A stretch of DNA of 64,000 nucleotides. It comes from Falsiruegeria litorea R37. Lineage in GTDB: Bacteria > Pseudomonadota > Alphaproteobacteria > Rhodobacterales > Rhodobacteraceae. Made by a program: the position numbers and the translations under genes. The notes under the pieces were generated by a model. It was not told where the DNA came from. It saw nothing but the letters and a program-made list of their open reading frames with translations, and ran no database searches. Of the stretch, positions 52,132 through 60,948 are shown in pieces. The stretch is taken from contig NZ_FWFO01000002.1 of assembly GCF_900172225.1 (NCBI RefSeq), forward strand, positions 186,001 through 250,000, written 5' to 3'. Within the stretch, counting starts at the first letter, position 1. Each line of letters begins with the position of its first letter.

Positions 52132-52215
52132 GGCGCGCCGGGCCGCAGGCCCGGCGCCCGGCCCAACGCTTTTGCGGGCATCTCTGATGCAGGCAAAAGG
52201 GGCGGGAGCACCCCC
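52132..52215 (-). repeat. Dispersed BIME-like repeat, locus 5 (single, inverted)
   Basis: An inverted type 1 variant contains GCCGGGCCGCAGGCCCGGCG, CCCGGCCCAACG and GCGGGAGCACCCC. It sits between the convergent YiaAB and glyA genes, before the terminator. Confidence 0.8.
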
Positions 52216-52223
52216 GGAAACGA

Positions 52224-52252
52224 AAAACGGCGCCCGGTTGGGGCGCCGTTTT
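52224..52252. terminator. Bidirectional rho-independent terminator
   Basis: AAAACGGCGCC and GGCGCCGTTTT form an 11-bp perfect stem with a 7-nt loop. A runs on one side and T runs on the other serve both the YiaAB gene and glyA. Confidence 0.92.
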
Positions 52253-52272
52253 CATGTCATGATCGTGAAGGA

Positions 52273-53568
52273 TCAGAGGTTCGGGTACAGCGGGAAGCGG
52301 GCGCAGAGGGCAGCCACTTTTTCGCGAACCGATGCTTCCACGTCGCCGTTGGCGTCTGCGCCGTTGGCTGCCAGACCGTCGACCACTTCGATGATCAGGT
52401 CGGCGATCTCACGGAACTCGGCCTCACCAAAGCCGCGGGTGGTGCCCGCAGGGGTGCCCAGACGGATGCCCGAGGTGACGGTGGGCTTTTCCGGGTCAAA
52501 CGGGATGCCGTTCTTGTTGGTGGTGATGTGCGCACGACCCAAGGCCGCATCCACAATGTTGCCGGTCACTTTCTTGGGACGCAGGTCAACCAGCAGAACA
52601 TGGGTGTCTGTGCCACCGGTGACGATGTCCAGCCCGCCCTTGACCAGCTGATCGGCCAAGGCCACGGCGTTTGCACGCACCTGCTTCTGATAGGTCTTGA
52701 ACTCGGGGCGCAGCGCCTCGCCAAAGGCGGCGGCCTTGCCTGCGATCACATGCATCAGCGGGCCGCCCTGGATGCCGGGGAAGATCGCCGAGTTCACTTT
52801 TTTGGCGATCGCCTCGTCATTGGTCAGGATCATGCCGCCGCGCGGGCCGCGCAGGGTCTTGTGCGTGGTGGTGGTGGCCACATGCGCATGCGGGAAGGGC
52901 GAGGGGTGCTCGCCTGCCGCAACCAGACCCGCGATGTGGGCCATGTCGACCAGCAGGTAGGCGCCAACACTGTCGGCGATTTCGCGGAATTTGGCGAAAT
53001 CGATCTGACGCGGGATGGCCGAGCCACCGGCGATGATCAGCGCGGGTTTGTGTTCGGTTGCCAGTTCCTGGATTTGCTCATAGTCGATCAGGTTGTCCTG
53101 CTTGCGCACGCCATAGTGCACGGCGTTGAACCATTTGCCCGACTGGTTCGGCTTGGCGCCGTGGGTCAGGTGACCGCCGGCCGACAGATCCATGCCCAAA
53201 ATGGTGTCACCGGGCTTGATCAGCGCCTGGAACACACCCTGGTTGGCCTGGCTGCCCGAATTCGGCTGAACGTTGGCAAAGCCACAGCCAAACAGCTCTT
53301 TCGCGCGGTCGATGGCCAGATTTTCAGCCACGTCAACATACTGGCAGCCACCATAATAGCGACGACCCGGGTAGCCTTCGGCGTATTTGTTGGTCAGGAC
53401 CGAGCCTTGCGCCTCCATCACGGCGGCAGAGACGATGTTCTCGGATGCAATCAGCTCGATCTCGTCGCGCTGGCGACCCAGCTCGGACGTGATCGAACCA
53501 AAGAGCTCGGGGTCACGTGTGGCGAGCGATTCAGTGAAAAACCCGGGGTCACGAATTTCGGCAGTCAT
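52273..53568 (-). CDS. glyA: Serine hydroxymethyltransferase
   Basis: The enzyme interconverts serine and glycine with tetrahydrofolate, supplying 5,10-methylene-THF, the substrate of MetF encoded at 42 kb. The 431-residue PLP enzyme has [53 protein letters not shown] and the PLP lysine in [14 protein letters not shown]. Length is normal. TTGGAG precedes the ATG at 53568. It is monocistronic with a bidirectional terminator. Confidence 0.98.
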   Translation of the reverse strand: MTAEIRDPGFFTESLATRDPELFGSITSELGRQRDEIELIASENIVSAAVMEAQGSVLTNKYAEGYPGRRYYGGCQYVDVAENLAIDRAKELFGCGFANVQPNSGSQANQGVFQALIKPGDTILGMDLSAGGHLTHGAKPNQSGKWFNAVHYGVRKQDNLIDYEQIQELATEHKPALIIAGGSAIPRQIDFAKFREIADSVGAYLLVDMAHIAGLVAAGEHPSPFPHAHVATTTTHKTLRGPRGGMILTNDEAIAKKVNSAIFPGIQGGPLMHVIAGKAAAFGEALRPEFKTYQKQVRANAVALADQLVKGGLDIVTGGTDTHVLLVDLRPKKVTGNIVDAALGRAHITTNKNGIPFDPEKPTVTSGIRLGTPAGTTRGFGEAEFREIADLIIEVVDGLAANGADANGDVEASVREKVAALCARFPLYPNL

Positions 53569-53738
53569 TGTGGCTCCAATCAACTGGGGGTGTCTGTTGG
53601 CGGATTTCCTATCGGAAACCATGGGGGCAAGAAAGACCGTAAAGCGACGAATTGGCCAACTGCGGCGTCAAGGCTGGTCTCTGGGGGAAAGGTATGATTG
53701 TTTCGGAACCGAATGCGCAGCACCGGAAACCTGAAAAC

Positions 53739-54500
53739 ATGACCAAGAGAATCGCCTTTTTGGCCAGCGACGCTCCGGTGGCGCAAACCGCCCGGGCCGC
53801 TTTGATTGGCCGATACGGCAATGCAGCACCACGGGATGCTGACATTATTGTCGCCCTGGGAGGGGACGGGCATATGCTGCGCACGCTGCACAACACACAG
53901 CATCTCCCCGCGCCCGTTTATGGCATGAATCGGGGCACCATCGGCTTTCTGATGAATGAATATAACGAGGCTGATTTGCTGGAGCGGCTGGAAGAGGCCG
54001 AGCTAGAGATCATCAACCCGTTGTCGATGCGCGCCATGGATCAAGCGGGACAGATGCATGAGGCGCTGGCCATCAACGAAGTCTCGCTGCTGCGGGCAGG
54101 CCCCCAGGCGGCACGGCTCAAGATTTCCGTCGACGACCGGGTGCGACTGGCCGAACTTGTCTGTGACGGGGCGCTTGTCGCAACTCCGGCGGGCTCCACC
54201 GCATACAACTATTCTGCGCATGGCCCCATATTGCCGATCGGATCTGATGTCTTGGCGCTGACGGCAATTGCCGCTTTTCGCCCGCGGCGCTGGCGGGGAG
54301 CGCTGTTGCCCAAAACCGCCAAAGTGCGCTTTGACGTGGTGGACCCGGACAAGCGTCCGGTGATGGCGGATGCGGATTCCATTTCGATCAGCGACATCGA
54401 CTGGGTGGAAATTCGTTCCGAACCTTCGATAGGGCACCGTATTCTCTTTGATCCGGGTCACGGGCTTGAAGAGCGGCTAATCTCGGAACAATTCACCTGA
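53739..54500 (+). CDS. nadK: NAD kinase
   Basis: The enzyme phosphorylates NAD to NADP. The 253-residue protein has the GGDG motif in DIIVALGGDGHMLRTLH (residues 41-44), YGMNRGTIGFLMNEY and CDGALVATPAGSTAYNYSAH, which are the NAD kinase core motifs. The start at 53739 (MTKRIAFLAS) matches the family length; the longer frame adds 29 unlikely residues. The gene diverges from glyA. Confidence 0.95.
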   Translation: MTKRIAFLASDAPVAQTARAALIGRYGNAAPRDADIIVALGGDGHMLRTLHNTQHLPAPVYGMNRGTIGFLMNEYNEADLLERLEEAELEIINPLSMRAMDQAGQMHEALAINEVSLLRAGPQAARLKISVDDRVRLAELVCDGALVATPAGSTAYNYSAHGPILPIGSDVLALTAIAAFRPRRWRGALLPKTAKVRFDVVDPDKRPVMADADSISISDIDWVEIRSEPSIGHRILFDPGHGLEERLISEQFT

Positions 54501-54878
54501 AACACCGGCGTACCCTTGGGTCTTAGGAGTTTATTTGCGTTTTTGTGAACAAACTCACAGTCACTAAAGTATGTGCCGAGTAACCTGAATTCAGGTTGGG
54601 TGTAGCGTCGCACAACATGATGTGAGTGGTTTGTTGTGCCGTGTTTATCAAGAGTTTGCATTGGTGCGCAAACGCGGGCGCGGCTGTCGTCGCGCTCGCA
54701 CGCAAAGCGACCTGACTGATTGTTTCAGCATTATCGGCCCTGTTGCCGTTCGCGGTGGCAGGGCAATTAGCCTGCTCTGTGCCCGTTTGTGGTTCCATTC
54801 CGTGAGGTCGCAAACCAGTGCCGACAGAGCTCTTGCACGGCAACGCTGAGCCGGTCTCGGAGCCGAGTGCCAAAGGGC
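54501..54878. other. Intergenic DNA between nadK and the acyl-CoA synthetase gene
   Basis: This part of a 505-bp gap has no credible gene. It contains a perfect 16-bp palindrome AACCTGAATTCAGGTT (54582-54597), and an 8-bp inverted repeat GCACAACA with TGTTGTGC (54610-54639, 14-nt loop). Open frames over it (54622-54849 and 54523-54873) show no start context or domain. A dispersed repeat follows at the right end. Confidence 0.45.
54582..54597. promoter_or_regulatory. Perfect 16-bp palindrome
   Basis: AACCTGAA-TTCAGGTT is a perfect 16-bp palindrome, about 80 bp beyond the nadK stop and far from any start codon. Its role is unknown; it could be a binding site for a dimeric protein such as a partition or nucleoid factor, or a regulatory site of an unseen transcript. 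Confidence 0.4.
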
Positions 54879-54958
54879 AGGGTGCTCCCGCCCGTCGTCA
54901 ATTTTTCTTGCGAAAAACCTCCTCCCGTTGGGCCGCGCGCCGCGCTGTGCGCGGCGCG
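54879..54958 (+). repeat. Dispersed BIME-like repeat, locus 6
   Basis: A single type 1 unit reads GGGTGCTCCCGCCCGTCGTC, then a TTTTTCTTGCGAAAAA inverted repeat in the middle, CTCCCGTTGGGCC and a GCGC palindrome (CGCGCCGCGC with GCGCGGCGCG). It lies between the convergent nadK and acyl-CoA synthetase genes. Confidence 0.8.
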
Positions 54959-55005
54959 TTATCGCAGAACGCAGTCAACACCGACATGCCTGACCGCCAA
55001 CAGCC

Positions 55006-56565
55006 TTATGAGATCTGGCGATCGCGTCCTTCCCAGAAGGGCTTGCGCAGTTCAGTTTTGAGGACCTTGTTTGCGCCAGAGAGCGGAAAGGGCTTTGTCC
55101 TGAATTCAATACTGCGAGGACATTTGTAACCGGCGATCAATTCGTGACAGTGTGCCATCAGCTTGTCGGGGGTGGTTTGCATGTCGGGGTTCAGGATCAC
55201 GATGGCATGTACGCTTTCGCCCCACTGTTCGGAGGGGATGCCGATCACCGCGCTTGTGGCCACCGCCGGGTGTTGCGCCAGGGCGTTCTCTACCTCGGCC
55301 GAATAGACGTTTTCGCCGCCGGACACGATCATATCCTTGACGCGATCCATCAGGAAAACGAAACCCTCGTCGTCCATGTATCCTGCATCGCCGGTCATGA
55401 CCCATCCATTGACAAGGGTTTTGACGGTTGCATCGGGCTTGTTCCAATAGCCCAGCATGGTGATCGGACCTTTGACCGCGATCTCGCCGATCTCGCCGAC
55501 GGGCAGGGCCTGCCCAGCTTCGTCGACGATCTGGATCTCACAGACCCGGGTGGCGCGCCCGGCGGACCGCAGTTTACCGGCATTGGGCCCATCCAGCGTG
55601 TGGTATTTGCTGTCCAAAACCGTGGCAACGGGGCTGAGTTCGGTCTGACCGAAGGCCTGCATAAAGGCGACCTTGGGAAACGCCTTGAAGGCATCGGCCA
55701 GCGTGGCCTCGGTGATGGGCGAGGCGCCGTATCCAATGAGCTCCAGAGAGGAGATGTCGGTCTCGGCCAGTTTGGGCGAGGCCAGCATCATCTGGAGCAT
55801 CACGGGCACCAGCAGGGTATGCGTGGGTTTGTGTGTCTCGATGGCCTCGAGCGTGGCTTCGGGCGTGAACATGGGGATCACCACGTGGGTGCCCGCCACA
55901 AATGTGATGGCCATGAACCACAATAGGTCAGCGATGTGGAACATTGGCGCGGCATGTAGATAGACCGTGCCATCGACCACCTTGAGCTCCTGCGCGTTCG
56001 AGATGCCACTGACGTAGAAATTGGTCTGCGACAGCATCACGCCCTTGGGAAAGCCTGTTGTGCCGCCGGTGTAGAAGATACCCGCCAGATCGTCATGACT
56101 GCGGTCCGCGTCCGCGGTCGGCGTGGCAGCGGCAATGATCTCTTCGTAGTTGACCATCCCCTCGGGGGTTTCGCCGTCACCGCAGAAGACCAGTGTCTTG
56201 AGACCCGGGACCTGAGCCTGGATCGCAGGTGCGGCGGTGGCAAAGGCATCGTCAACCAGCAAGATCTCGGCCCCGGCATCATTGAGTGCGTAGGCGCATT
56301 CGGCAGGAGCCCAACGGATGTTCATCGGCATCATCGCACCACCGCCCCAGACGGTTGCAAAGAAGTATTCGATGAAGCGGTCCGAGTTCAGTGACAAGAG
56401 CGCGACCCGGTCGCCAGGTGTCATGCCGAGGCTCTGGAGGGCCCCGGCCAGTCGCTGGACCCGGTCCAATAGCTCGGACCAGCTTTGTGAGCGGTCTTTG
56501 AAAACCGTGGCGGTGCCCTTTGGGTTCACCTGAACGGCACGGCGCAGCACGGATGTGATCTGCAT
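55006..56565 (-). CDS. AMP-binding acyl-CoA synthetase
   Basis: The 519-residue ANL-superfamily enzyme has the P-loop AGIFYTGGTTGFPKGVMLSQ, the adenylation motif ELIGYGASP and FGQTELSP, and the core WVMTGDAGYMDDEGFVFLMD hinge with SGGENVYSAEVE. The A10 lysine is in FPLSGANKVLKTELRKP. It activates a carboxylic acid as acyl-CoA; the length and sequence type suggest a medium-chain or aromatic acid. GGGAGG precedes the ATG at 56565. The amidase gene lies 25 bp upstream on the same strand, so they form an operon. Confidence 0.9.
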   Translation of the reverse strand: MQITSVLRRAVQVNPKGTATVFKDRSQSWSELLDRVQRLAGALQSLGMTPGDRVALLSLNSDRFIEYFFATVWGGGAMMPMNIRWAPAECAYALNDAGAEILLVDDAFATAAPAIQAQVPGLKTLVFCGDGETPEGMVNYEEIIAAATPTADADRSHDDLAGIFYTGGTTGFPKGVMLSQTNFYVSGISNAQELKVVDGTVYLHAAPMFHIADLLWFMAITFVAGTHVVIPMFTPEATLEAIETHKPTHTLLVPVMLQMMLASPKLAETDISSLELIGYGASPITEATLADAFKAFPKVAFMQAFGQTELSPVATVLDSKYHTLDGPNAGKLRSAGRATRVCEIQIVDEAGQALPVGEIGEIAVKGPITMLGYWNKPDATVKTLVNGWVMTGDAGYMDDEGFVFLMDRVKDMIVSGGENVYSAEVENALAQHPAVATSAVIGIPSEQWGESVHAIVILNPDMQTTPDKLMAHCHELIAGYKCPRSIEFRTKPFPLSGANKVLKTELRKPFWEGRDRQIS

Positions 56566-56590
56566 GTCTGTCCTCCCTATTGCTCTAACC

Positions 56591-58021
56591 TTAGCCCATG
56601 CGTTGCCACAGCAGGTCGCACATGCGACCCAAGCGGGCCTCGATGGCGGCGCTGGCATCCACGGCCAGATCCTCGCGCCAGCGACGGGCAACGATCTGAA
56701 CGCTCATCGGTTGCGGGCCTTGGGGCAATTCGGCCACATGTGTGGGCACGCAGGCGGCGGGCAGGCCCATAAAGTTCATGGAATAGGACCACAGAGCGGA
56801 TCCCAGAACCTCGCGCACGCCTGCTGCCCCTTGGGTGTCGCGATCTGGCGCGAAGAAAGGCTGTGGCAGGAAGGGGCAAAGCACCAGCGGATAATCTTGC
56901 AGGAACTCCGACCACGCGCGGGCGTAGAATGTGCGCTTGGCCATCATGCGCAGGATGTCGGTGTCCTTATAGGGGGCGAATTGCTCAAAATATTCGTCAA
57001 AGATCGCGCGGATGGTGGGCGAGCCGAATTTTTCGATGTCCGGTCCCATCAGGGACAGAACCTCTCCCATCAGGGTGCGATAGCCGTCCATGCCGCAGTC
57101 GCGTAGGTGGGGTGGCTCGACCTCGACCACCTGGTATCCCGCATCGGTGAGCGCGTCCCGGGCCATGTCGAGGGCACGTGAGACCTCGGGGTGGAGGTCG
57201 AACTCATAGGTTTCTTTGGTGAAGCCCACCTTGATAGGGCCGTCCAGAGCGTCGCCGCGCCAGGGCAAGGGCACGTGGAAGGGATCGCGGGCGTCGGGGC
57301 GGATCATGGTCGGCATGGCCAGATGCAGATCATCCGCGGTGCGGCAGATCAGGCCCTGCACCGACATGCTCTGCGCCAGCATACCGCGTTCGGCGGTCTG
57401 GCTGGGGTTCCAGGCGGGCACGCGGCCCAGGCCGGGTTTCACGGTGACGGCACCATTGGCGGCGGCCGGAAAACGTAGCGAGCCGCCGATGTCATTGCCG
57501 TGGGCCAGCGCGCCGATGCCCGCCATGATGGACGAGCCCGCGCCACCCGATGAACCGCCGGGCGAGACGTGCTTGCCCCAAGGATTGTGGGTGCGACCGT
57601 GCAGCGGGTTGTCGGTGTCGGCGCGAAAGCTGAATTCGGGCGTGTTGGTGCGGCCGATGACGACGGCGCCCGCATCCTGCAGGTGGCGCACGAGGGGGGC
57701 GTCGTCGGGGGCAATCAGATCCTTGAGCGCGGGCACGCCATTGCTGCTGGCATAGCCGGTCTGATCGACGTTGATCTTGATGGTGACGGGCACGCCGTGC
57801 AATGGGCCGGTGGGCGCGCCAGATGCGCGGGCCTTATCCAGATCAAGCGCACGCGCACGGGCATCGTCGGCGCAGGACACCACAACGGCGTTGAGGTTCG
57901 GGTTGACCGCGTCCATGCGGGTCAAGGCAGCGTCCACAGCGGCCTCGGCTGTCAGGTCGCCAGAGGTGGTGCGAGCAACGGTTTCAGAGGCGCTGAGGCG
58001 CCAGGTATCGGTATCGGTCAT
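56591..58021 (-). CDS. Amidase (amidase signature family)
   Basis: The 476-residue hydrolase has the Ser-cisSer-Lys triad: K82 in VPVTIKINVDQTG, cis-Ser157 in HVSPGGSSGGAGSS and the nucleophile S181 in HGNDIGGSLRFPA. It hydrolyses an amide to an acid that the downstream acyl-CoA synthetase might activate, an inference from the 25-bp spacing. The exact substrate is unknown; it is not part of a GatCAB set. Confidence 0.92.
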   Translation of the reverse strand: MTDTDTWRLSASETVARTTSGDLTAEAAVDAALTRMDAVNPNLNAVVVSCADDARARALDLDKARASGAPTGPLHGVPVTIKINVDQTGYASSNGVPALKDLIAPDDAPLVRHLQDAGAVVIGRTNTPEFSFRADTDNPLHGRTHNPWGKHVSPGGSSGGAGSSIMAGIGALAHGNDIGGSLRFPAAANGAVTVKPGLGRVPAWNPSQTAERGMLAQSMSVQGLICRTADDLHLAMPTMIRPDARDPFHVPLPWRGDALDGPIKVGFTKETYEFDLHPEVSRALDMARDALTDAGYQVVEVEPPHLRDCGMDGYRTLMGEVLSLMGPDIEKFGSPTIRAIFDEYFEQFAPYKDTDILRMMAKRTFYARAWSEFLQDYPLVLCPFLPQPFFAPDRDTQGAAGVREVLGSALWSYSMNFMGLPAACVPTHVAELPQGPQPMSVQIVARRWREDLAVDASAAIEARLGRMCDLLWQRMG

Positions 58022-58133
58022 GAAAAATCTCCCGCCCGCAGGTTAGGCGCGGGTCAGGAGAAGGCAAGCGAAACCAGAGTGATCGCGGCGTCATTTTTCC
58101 GAGGATTGCAGTTCAGGAAATGTGGTGTCGGGA

Positions 58134-58219
58134 CGGGGGAGCTCCCGCCCCTTGGGTACGCATCAAAGATGCGCCCCCAGAAGCGTTGGGCCGGGCGCCG
58201 GGCCTGTCGGCCCGGCGCG
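58134..58219 (+). repeat. Dispersed BIME-like repeat, locus 7
   Basis: A single type 1 variant reads GGGGGAGCTCCCGCCCC, GCATCAAAGATGC, GCGTTGGGCCGGGC and the palindrome GCCGGGCCTGTCGGCCCGGC. It sits between prpE and the amidase gene, at the prpE 3' end. It is closest to the copy at 52132. Confidence 0.82.
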
Positions 58220-58229
58220 GTGACGTGTT

Positions 58230-60119
58230 TCAGCTGGCGTAACCGATGGTTTGCAGCGCCGTCTTGATCTCGTCCAGGATCGCGGGGTCGTCGATGGTGG
58301 CGGGCATTTTGAATTCCTTGCCATCGGCGATCGACACCATCGTGCCACGCAGGATCTTGCCCGAGCGGGTCTTGGGCAGCCGGTCCACCACAACCGCAAG
58401 CTTGAAGGCCGCCACCGGTCCGATCTTTTCGCGCACCAGCTTGACCACTTCGGCCACCACTTCTCCGTGATCCCGGCCTGCGCCCGCATTAAGACAGAGG
58501 AAGCCAACCGGCATCTGACCTTTGAGCTGATCCGTCACCCCGATCACGGCGCATTCCGCGACGTCCGGGTGACCGGCCAGAACTTCTTCCATACCGCCCG
58601 TCGACAGGCGGTGGCCCGCGACGTTGATGACGTCATCGGTGCGCGCCATGATGTAGAGGTAGCCGTCCTCGTCAATCATCCCTGCATCGCCGGTTTCATA
58701 GTAACCGGGGAACTGCTGCAGATAGGATTTCTTGAACCGCTCTTCGGCATTCCAGAGGCCGGGCAGGGTGCCCGGGGGAAGGGGCAGCTTGACGGCAATT
58801 GCGCCGAGCTCTCCGGCCTTCATCTGGTGTCCGCCTTCGTCCAGGATCTGCACGTCATAGCCGGGCATGGGCTTGGCGGGCGAGCCCAGCTTGGTTGGTA
58901 GCTCTTCGATCCCCAGCGGGTTGCCTGCGATCGTCCAGCCGGTTTCCGTCTGCCACCAGTGGTCGATGACCGGCACCTTCAGCGCGTCCTGCGCCCAGAC
59001 GATCGTGTCCGGGTCGGCACGTTCACCGGCCAGATACAGCGCCTTGAGGCAGGAGATGTCGTAATCGCCGATCAACTCGCCCTTGGGATCTTCGCGTTTG
59101 ACGGCGCGGATGGCAGTGGGGGCGGTGAAGAAGCTGCTGACCTTATGCTCGGAAATCACCCGCCAGAAGGTGCCAGCATCGGGCGTGCCAACGGGCTTGC
59201 CCTCGAAGACAATGGTGGTGTTGCCGTGGATCAATGGGCCATAGCAAATGTAGGAATGCCCCACGACCCAGCCCACATCCGAGGCAGCCCAGAACACGTC
59301 GCCGGGATCGACGTTGTAGATGTTCTTCATCGTCCAGTTCAGTGCCACCAGATGGCCGGCGGTCGGACGCAGCACGCCCTTTGGCGCACCCGTTGTGCCC
59401 GAGGTGTAGAGGATATAGGCCGGGTGGTTGCCCTCGACCGGGACACATTCGGCCGGTTCCACGCCATATTGGAAGCCGTGCCAGTTGTAATCGCGCCCTT
59501 CGATGAGCTGTGCCACTTCTTGTTCGCGCTGAAAGATCACGCAGAAGTCGGGCTTGTGCTCGGACAGGTCGATGGCGCCATCCAGCAGCGGTTTGTAGTG
59601 GACCACGCGGCCCGGCTCCATCCCGCACGAGGCGGCGATGATAGCCTTGGGCTTGGCATCATCAATTCGCACAGCCAGTTCGTTCGACGCAAAGCCACCA
59701 AAGACCACTGAATGCACCGCACCCAAGCGGGCGCAGGCCAGCATCGCCTCGAGCGCCTCGGGGATCATCGGCATGTAGATGATGACGCGGTCGCCCTTTT
59801 CGATGCCCTTGGCGCGCAGTGCCCCGGCCAGGGTGGCCACCCGATTGCGCAGTTCCACATAGGAAATCTCGCGCTTGGTGTGGGTGATCGGGCTGTCATA
59901 GATGATGGCAGTCTGCTCACCGCGCCCGGCCTCGACATGGCGGTCTACTGCGTTCCAGCAGGTGTTTACCTTGCTGTCAGTGAACCATTCGTAAAGCGGG
60001 GCGTTATCATCGTTGAGCGCCTTGGTCGGGGCCTCGACCCAGTCAATGCCCTTTGCGGCCTCAAGCCAAAAGGCCTCAGGGTCCTGTTTCCAGCTGTCGT
60101 ATACGTCCTGATAGGCCAC
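58230..60119 (-). CDS. prpE: Propionyl-CoA synthetase
   Basis: The enzyme activates propionate with ATP and CoA. The 629-residue acetyl-CoA-synthetase-type protein has PAYILYTSGTTGAPKGVLRP, IDHWWQTETGWTI, YYETGDAGMIDEDGYLYIMA, RLSTGGMEEV and the acetylatable lysine in LPKTRSGKILRGTM. WWQTETGW and the start MAYQDVYDSWKQDPEAFW match PrpE over Acs. Upstream repeats of TTTGCAAA-like boxes suggest control by a short-chain acyl-CoA regulator of the PccR type. Confidence 0.93.
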   Translation of the reverse strand: MAYQDVYDSWKQDPEAFWLEAAKGIDWVEAPTKALNDDNAPLYEWFTDSKVNTCWNAVDRHVEAGRGEQTAIIYDSPITHTKREISYVELRNRVATLAGALRAKGIEKGDRVIIYMPMIPEALEAMLACARLGAVHSVVFGGFASNELAVRIDDAKPKAIIAASCGMEPGRVVHYKPLLDGAIDLSEHKPDFCVIFQREQEVAQLIEGRDYNWHGFQYGVEPAECVPVEGNHPAYILYTSGTTGAPKGVLRPTAGHLVALNWTMKNIYNVDPGDVFWAASDVGWVVGHSYICYGPLIHGNTTIVFEGKPVGTPDAGTFWRVISEHKVSSFFTAPTAIRAVKREDPKGELIGDYDISCLKALYLAGERADPDTIVWAQDALKVPVIDHWWQTETGWTIAGNPLGIEELPTKLGSPAKPMPGYDVQILDEGGHQMKAGELGAIAVKLPLPPGTLPGLWNAEERFKKSYLQQFPGYYETGDAGMIDEDGYLYIMARTDDVINVAGHRLSTGGMEEVLAGHPDVAECAVIGVTDQLKGQMPVGFLCLNAGAGRDHGEVVAEVVKLVREKIGPVAAFKLAVVVDRLPKTRSGKILRGTMVSIADGKEFKMPATIDDPAILDEIKTALQTIGYAS

Positions 60120-60530
60120 GGCGTCCTCCTCACTTTAGGCTTGGCGAATGTGTTACGCCCGGCGCGGGGAGGGGGGCAAGAAAATAGCGGAACCTAGCGT
60201 CAGATTATCGCAATTTCTTTGCAGAACCTGTTAGTGTAACTTGCAAATTTTTGCAAAGCTTCTGTTTCGCTAAGGGATTTCTGCAAGCTATTCAAACTTT
60301 GCAAAGTCATAAAATTGCGCAGGCCCTTGTTGCGAATCTCAGTTTCAAAGAGCCGGGGGGGTGGTCAGGTGCGGCCATGATCCGCTCGTCGGTAAGAAAT
60401 ATTTATTGTCATCATTGACGGCAAATGGCGCGAAACTTATGTCCTTCGCAGCAGGGCATCCCTGTTTCCGTGAGTATGGGCCCGGGTACAGGAACTTTTT
60501 GTGCTCGGGCCCAAATTGAAAGACCAGAAA
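60120..60530. other. Divergent intergenic region between prpE and the glycine-zipper gene
   Basis: This 411-bp gap has no gene. The part near prpE (60210-60310) is AT-rich and packed with TTTGCAAA-type boxes, listed separately. The remainder, to 60530, contains no recognisable gene or hairpin and should hold the promoter of the glycine-zipper gene. Confidence 0.55.
60218..60307. promoter_or_regulatory. Cluster of TTTGCAAA boxes (PccR/ScfR-type) upstream of prpE
   Basis: TTTGCAGA (60218-60225), TTGCAAA (60241-60247) with TTTGCAAA (60250-60257), and TTTGCAAA (60298-60305) inside the perfect 12-bp palindrome ACTTTGCAAAGT (60296-60307) lie 100-190 bp before the prpE ATG. The Rhodobacter sphaeroides propionyl-CoA regulator PccR binds paired TTTGCAAA boxes, so propionate-responsive control of prpE is likely. 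Confidence 0.65.
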
Positions 60531-60896
60531 ATGCGTAAGTTCATGTTGTTGGGGCTGCTGGGATTGGCAACTTGCGGCGAGTATGCCACGTCTCGGCCTT
60601 TGGCTGTGGATGGCACGAGAAATGCCAATTTCGGACAAGATGAGATCGAATGCCGGGCCTTGGCCGCGAACTACAACCCGCAAAAGCAGGCGGGTGCGAT
60701 CGGGGGAGGGGCCGTGTCGGGCGCCTTGATCGGTGGATTGACCTCGGCCAGCGGTGAAAGCACCGAAGGTGCTCTCGCGGGGGCCGCAATCGGCGGTCTG
60801 CTTGGGGCGGCCGAGGGAAGCTATTACGAAGACGAAGCGCGCCGTCATGTTTTGATCAACTGCATGCAGGGCCGTGGGCACCGGGTCATCGGCTGA
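60531..60896 (+). CDS. Glycine-zipper envelope protein
   Basis: The 121-residue protein begins with a signal-like MRKFMLLGLLGLATCGEY. LATC has the shape of a lipobox but with Thr at -1, which is unusual, so lipidation is uncertain. The centre is a glycine zipper (AGAIGGGAVSGALIGGLTSA, then LAGAAIGGLLGAAEG) of the kind that packs membrane helices, as in 17-kDa antigen-like proteins. Two Cys (ECRALA and INCMQG) flank it. It ends at a strong terminator. Confidence 0.65.
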   Translation: MRKFMLLGLLGLATCGEYATSRPLAVDGTRNANFGQDEIECRALAANYNPQKQAGAIGGGAVSGALIGGLTSASGESTEGALAGAAIGGLLGAAEGSYYEDEARRHVLINCMQGRGHRVIG

Positions 60897-60901
60897 TCAG
60901 G

Positions 60902-60943
60902 TCGGGCGCTCTGAAAACCACTTACCTCGGTCAGAGCGCCCGA
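60902..60943. terminator. Bidirectional hairpin terminator
   Basis: A 13-bp perfect stem (TCGGGCGCTCTGA with TCAGAGCGCCCGA) with a 16-nt loop lies between the convergent glycine-zipper and malic enzyme genes. On the plus strand it is followed by TTGTCTTATCC. Confidence 0.8.
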
Positions 60944-60948
60944 TTGTC

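Noticed and set aside
54523-54873. A minus-strand frame of 116 codons after nadK
   Set aside because: The composition is unlike a protein, there is no start context, and it contains palindromic noncoding DNA.
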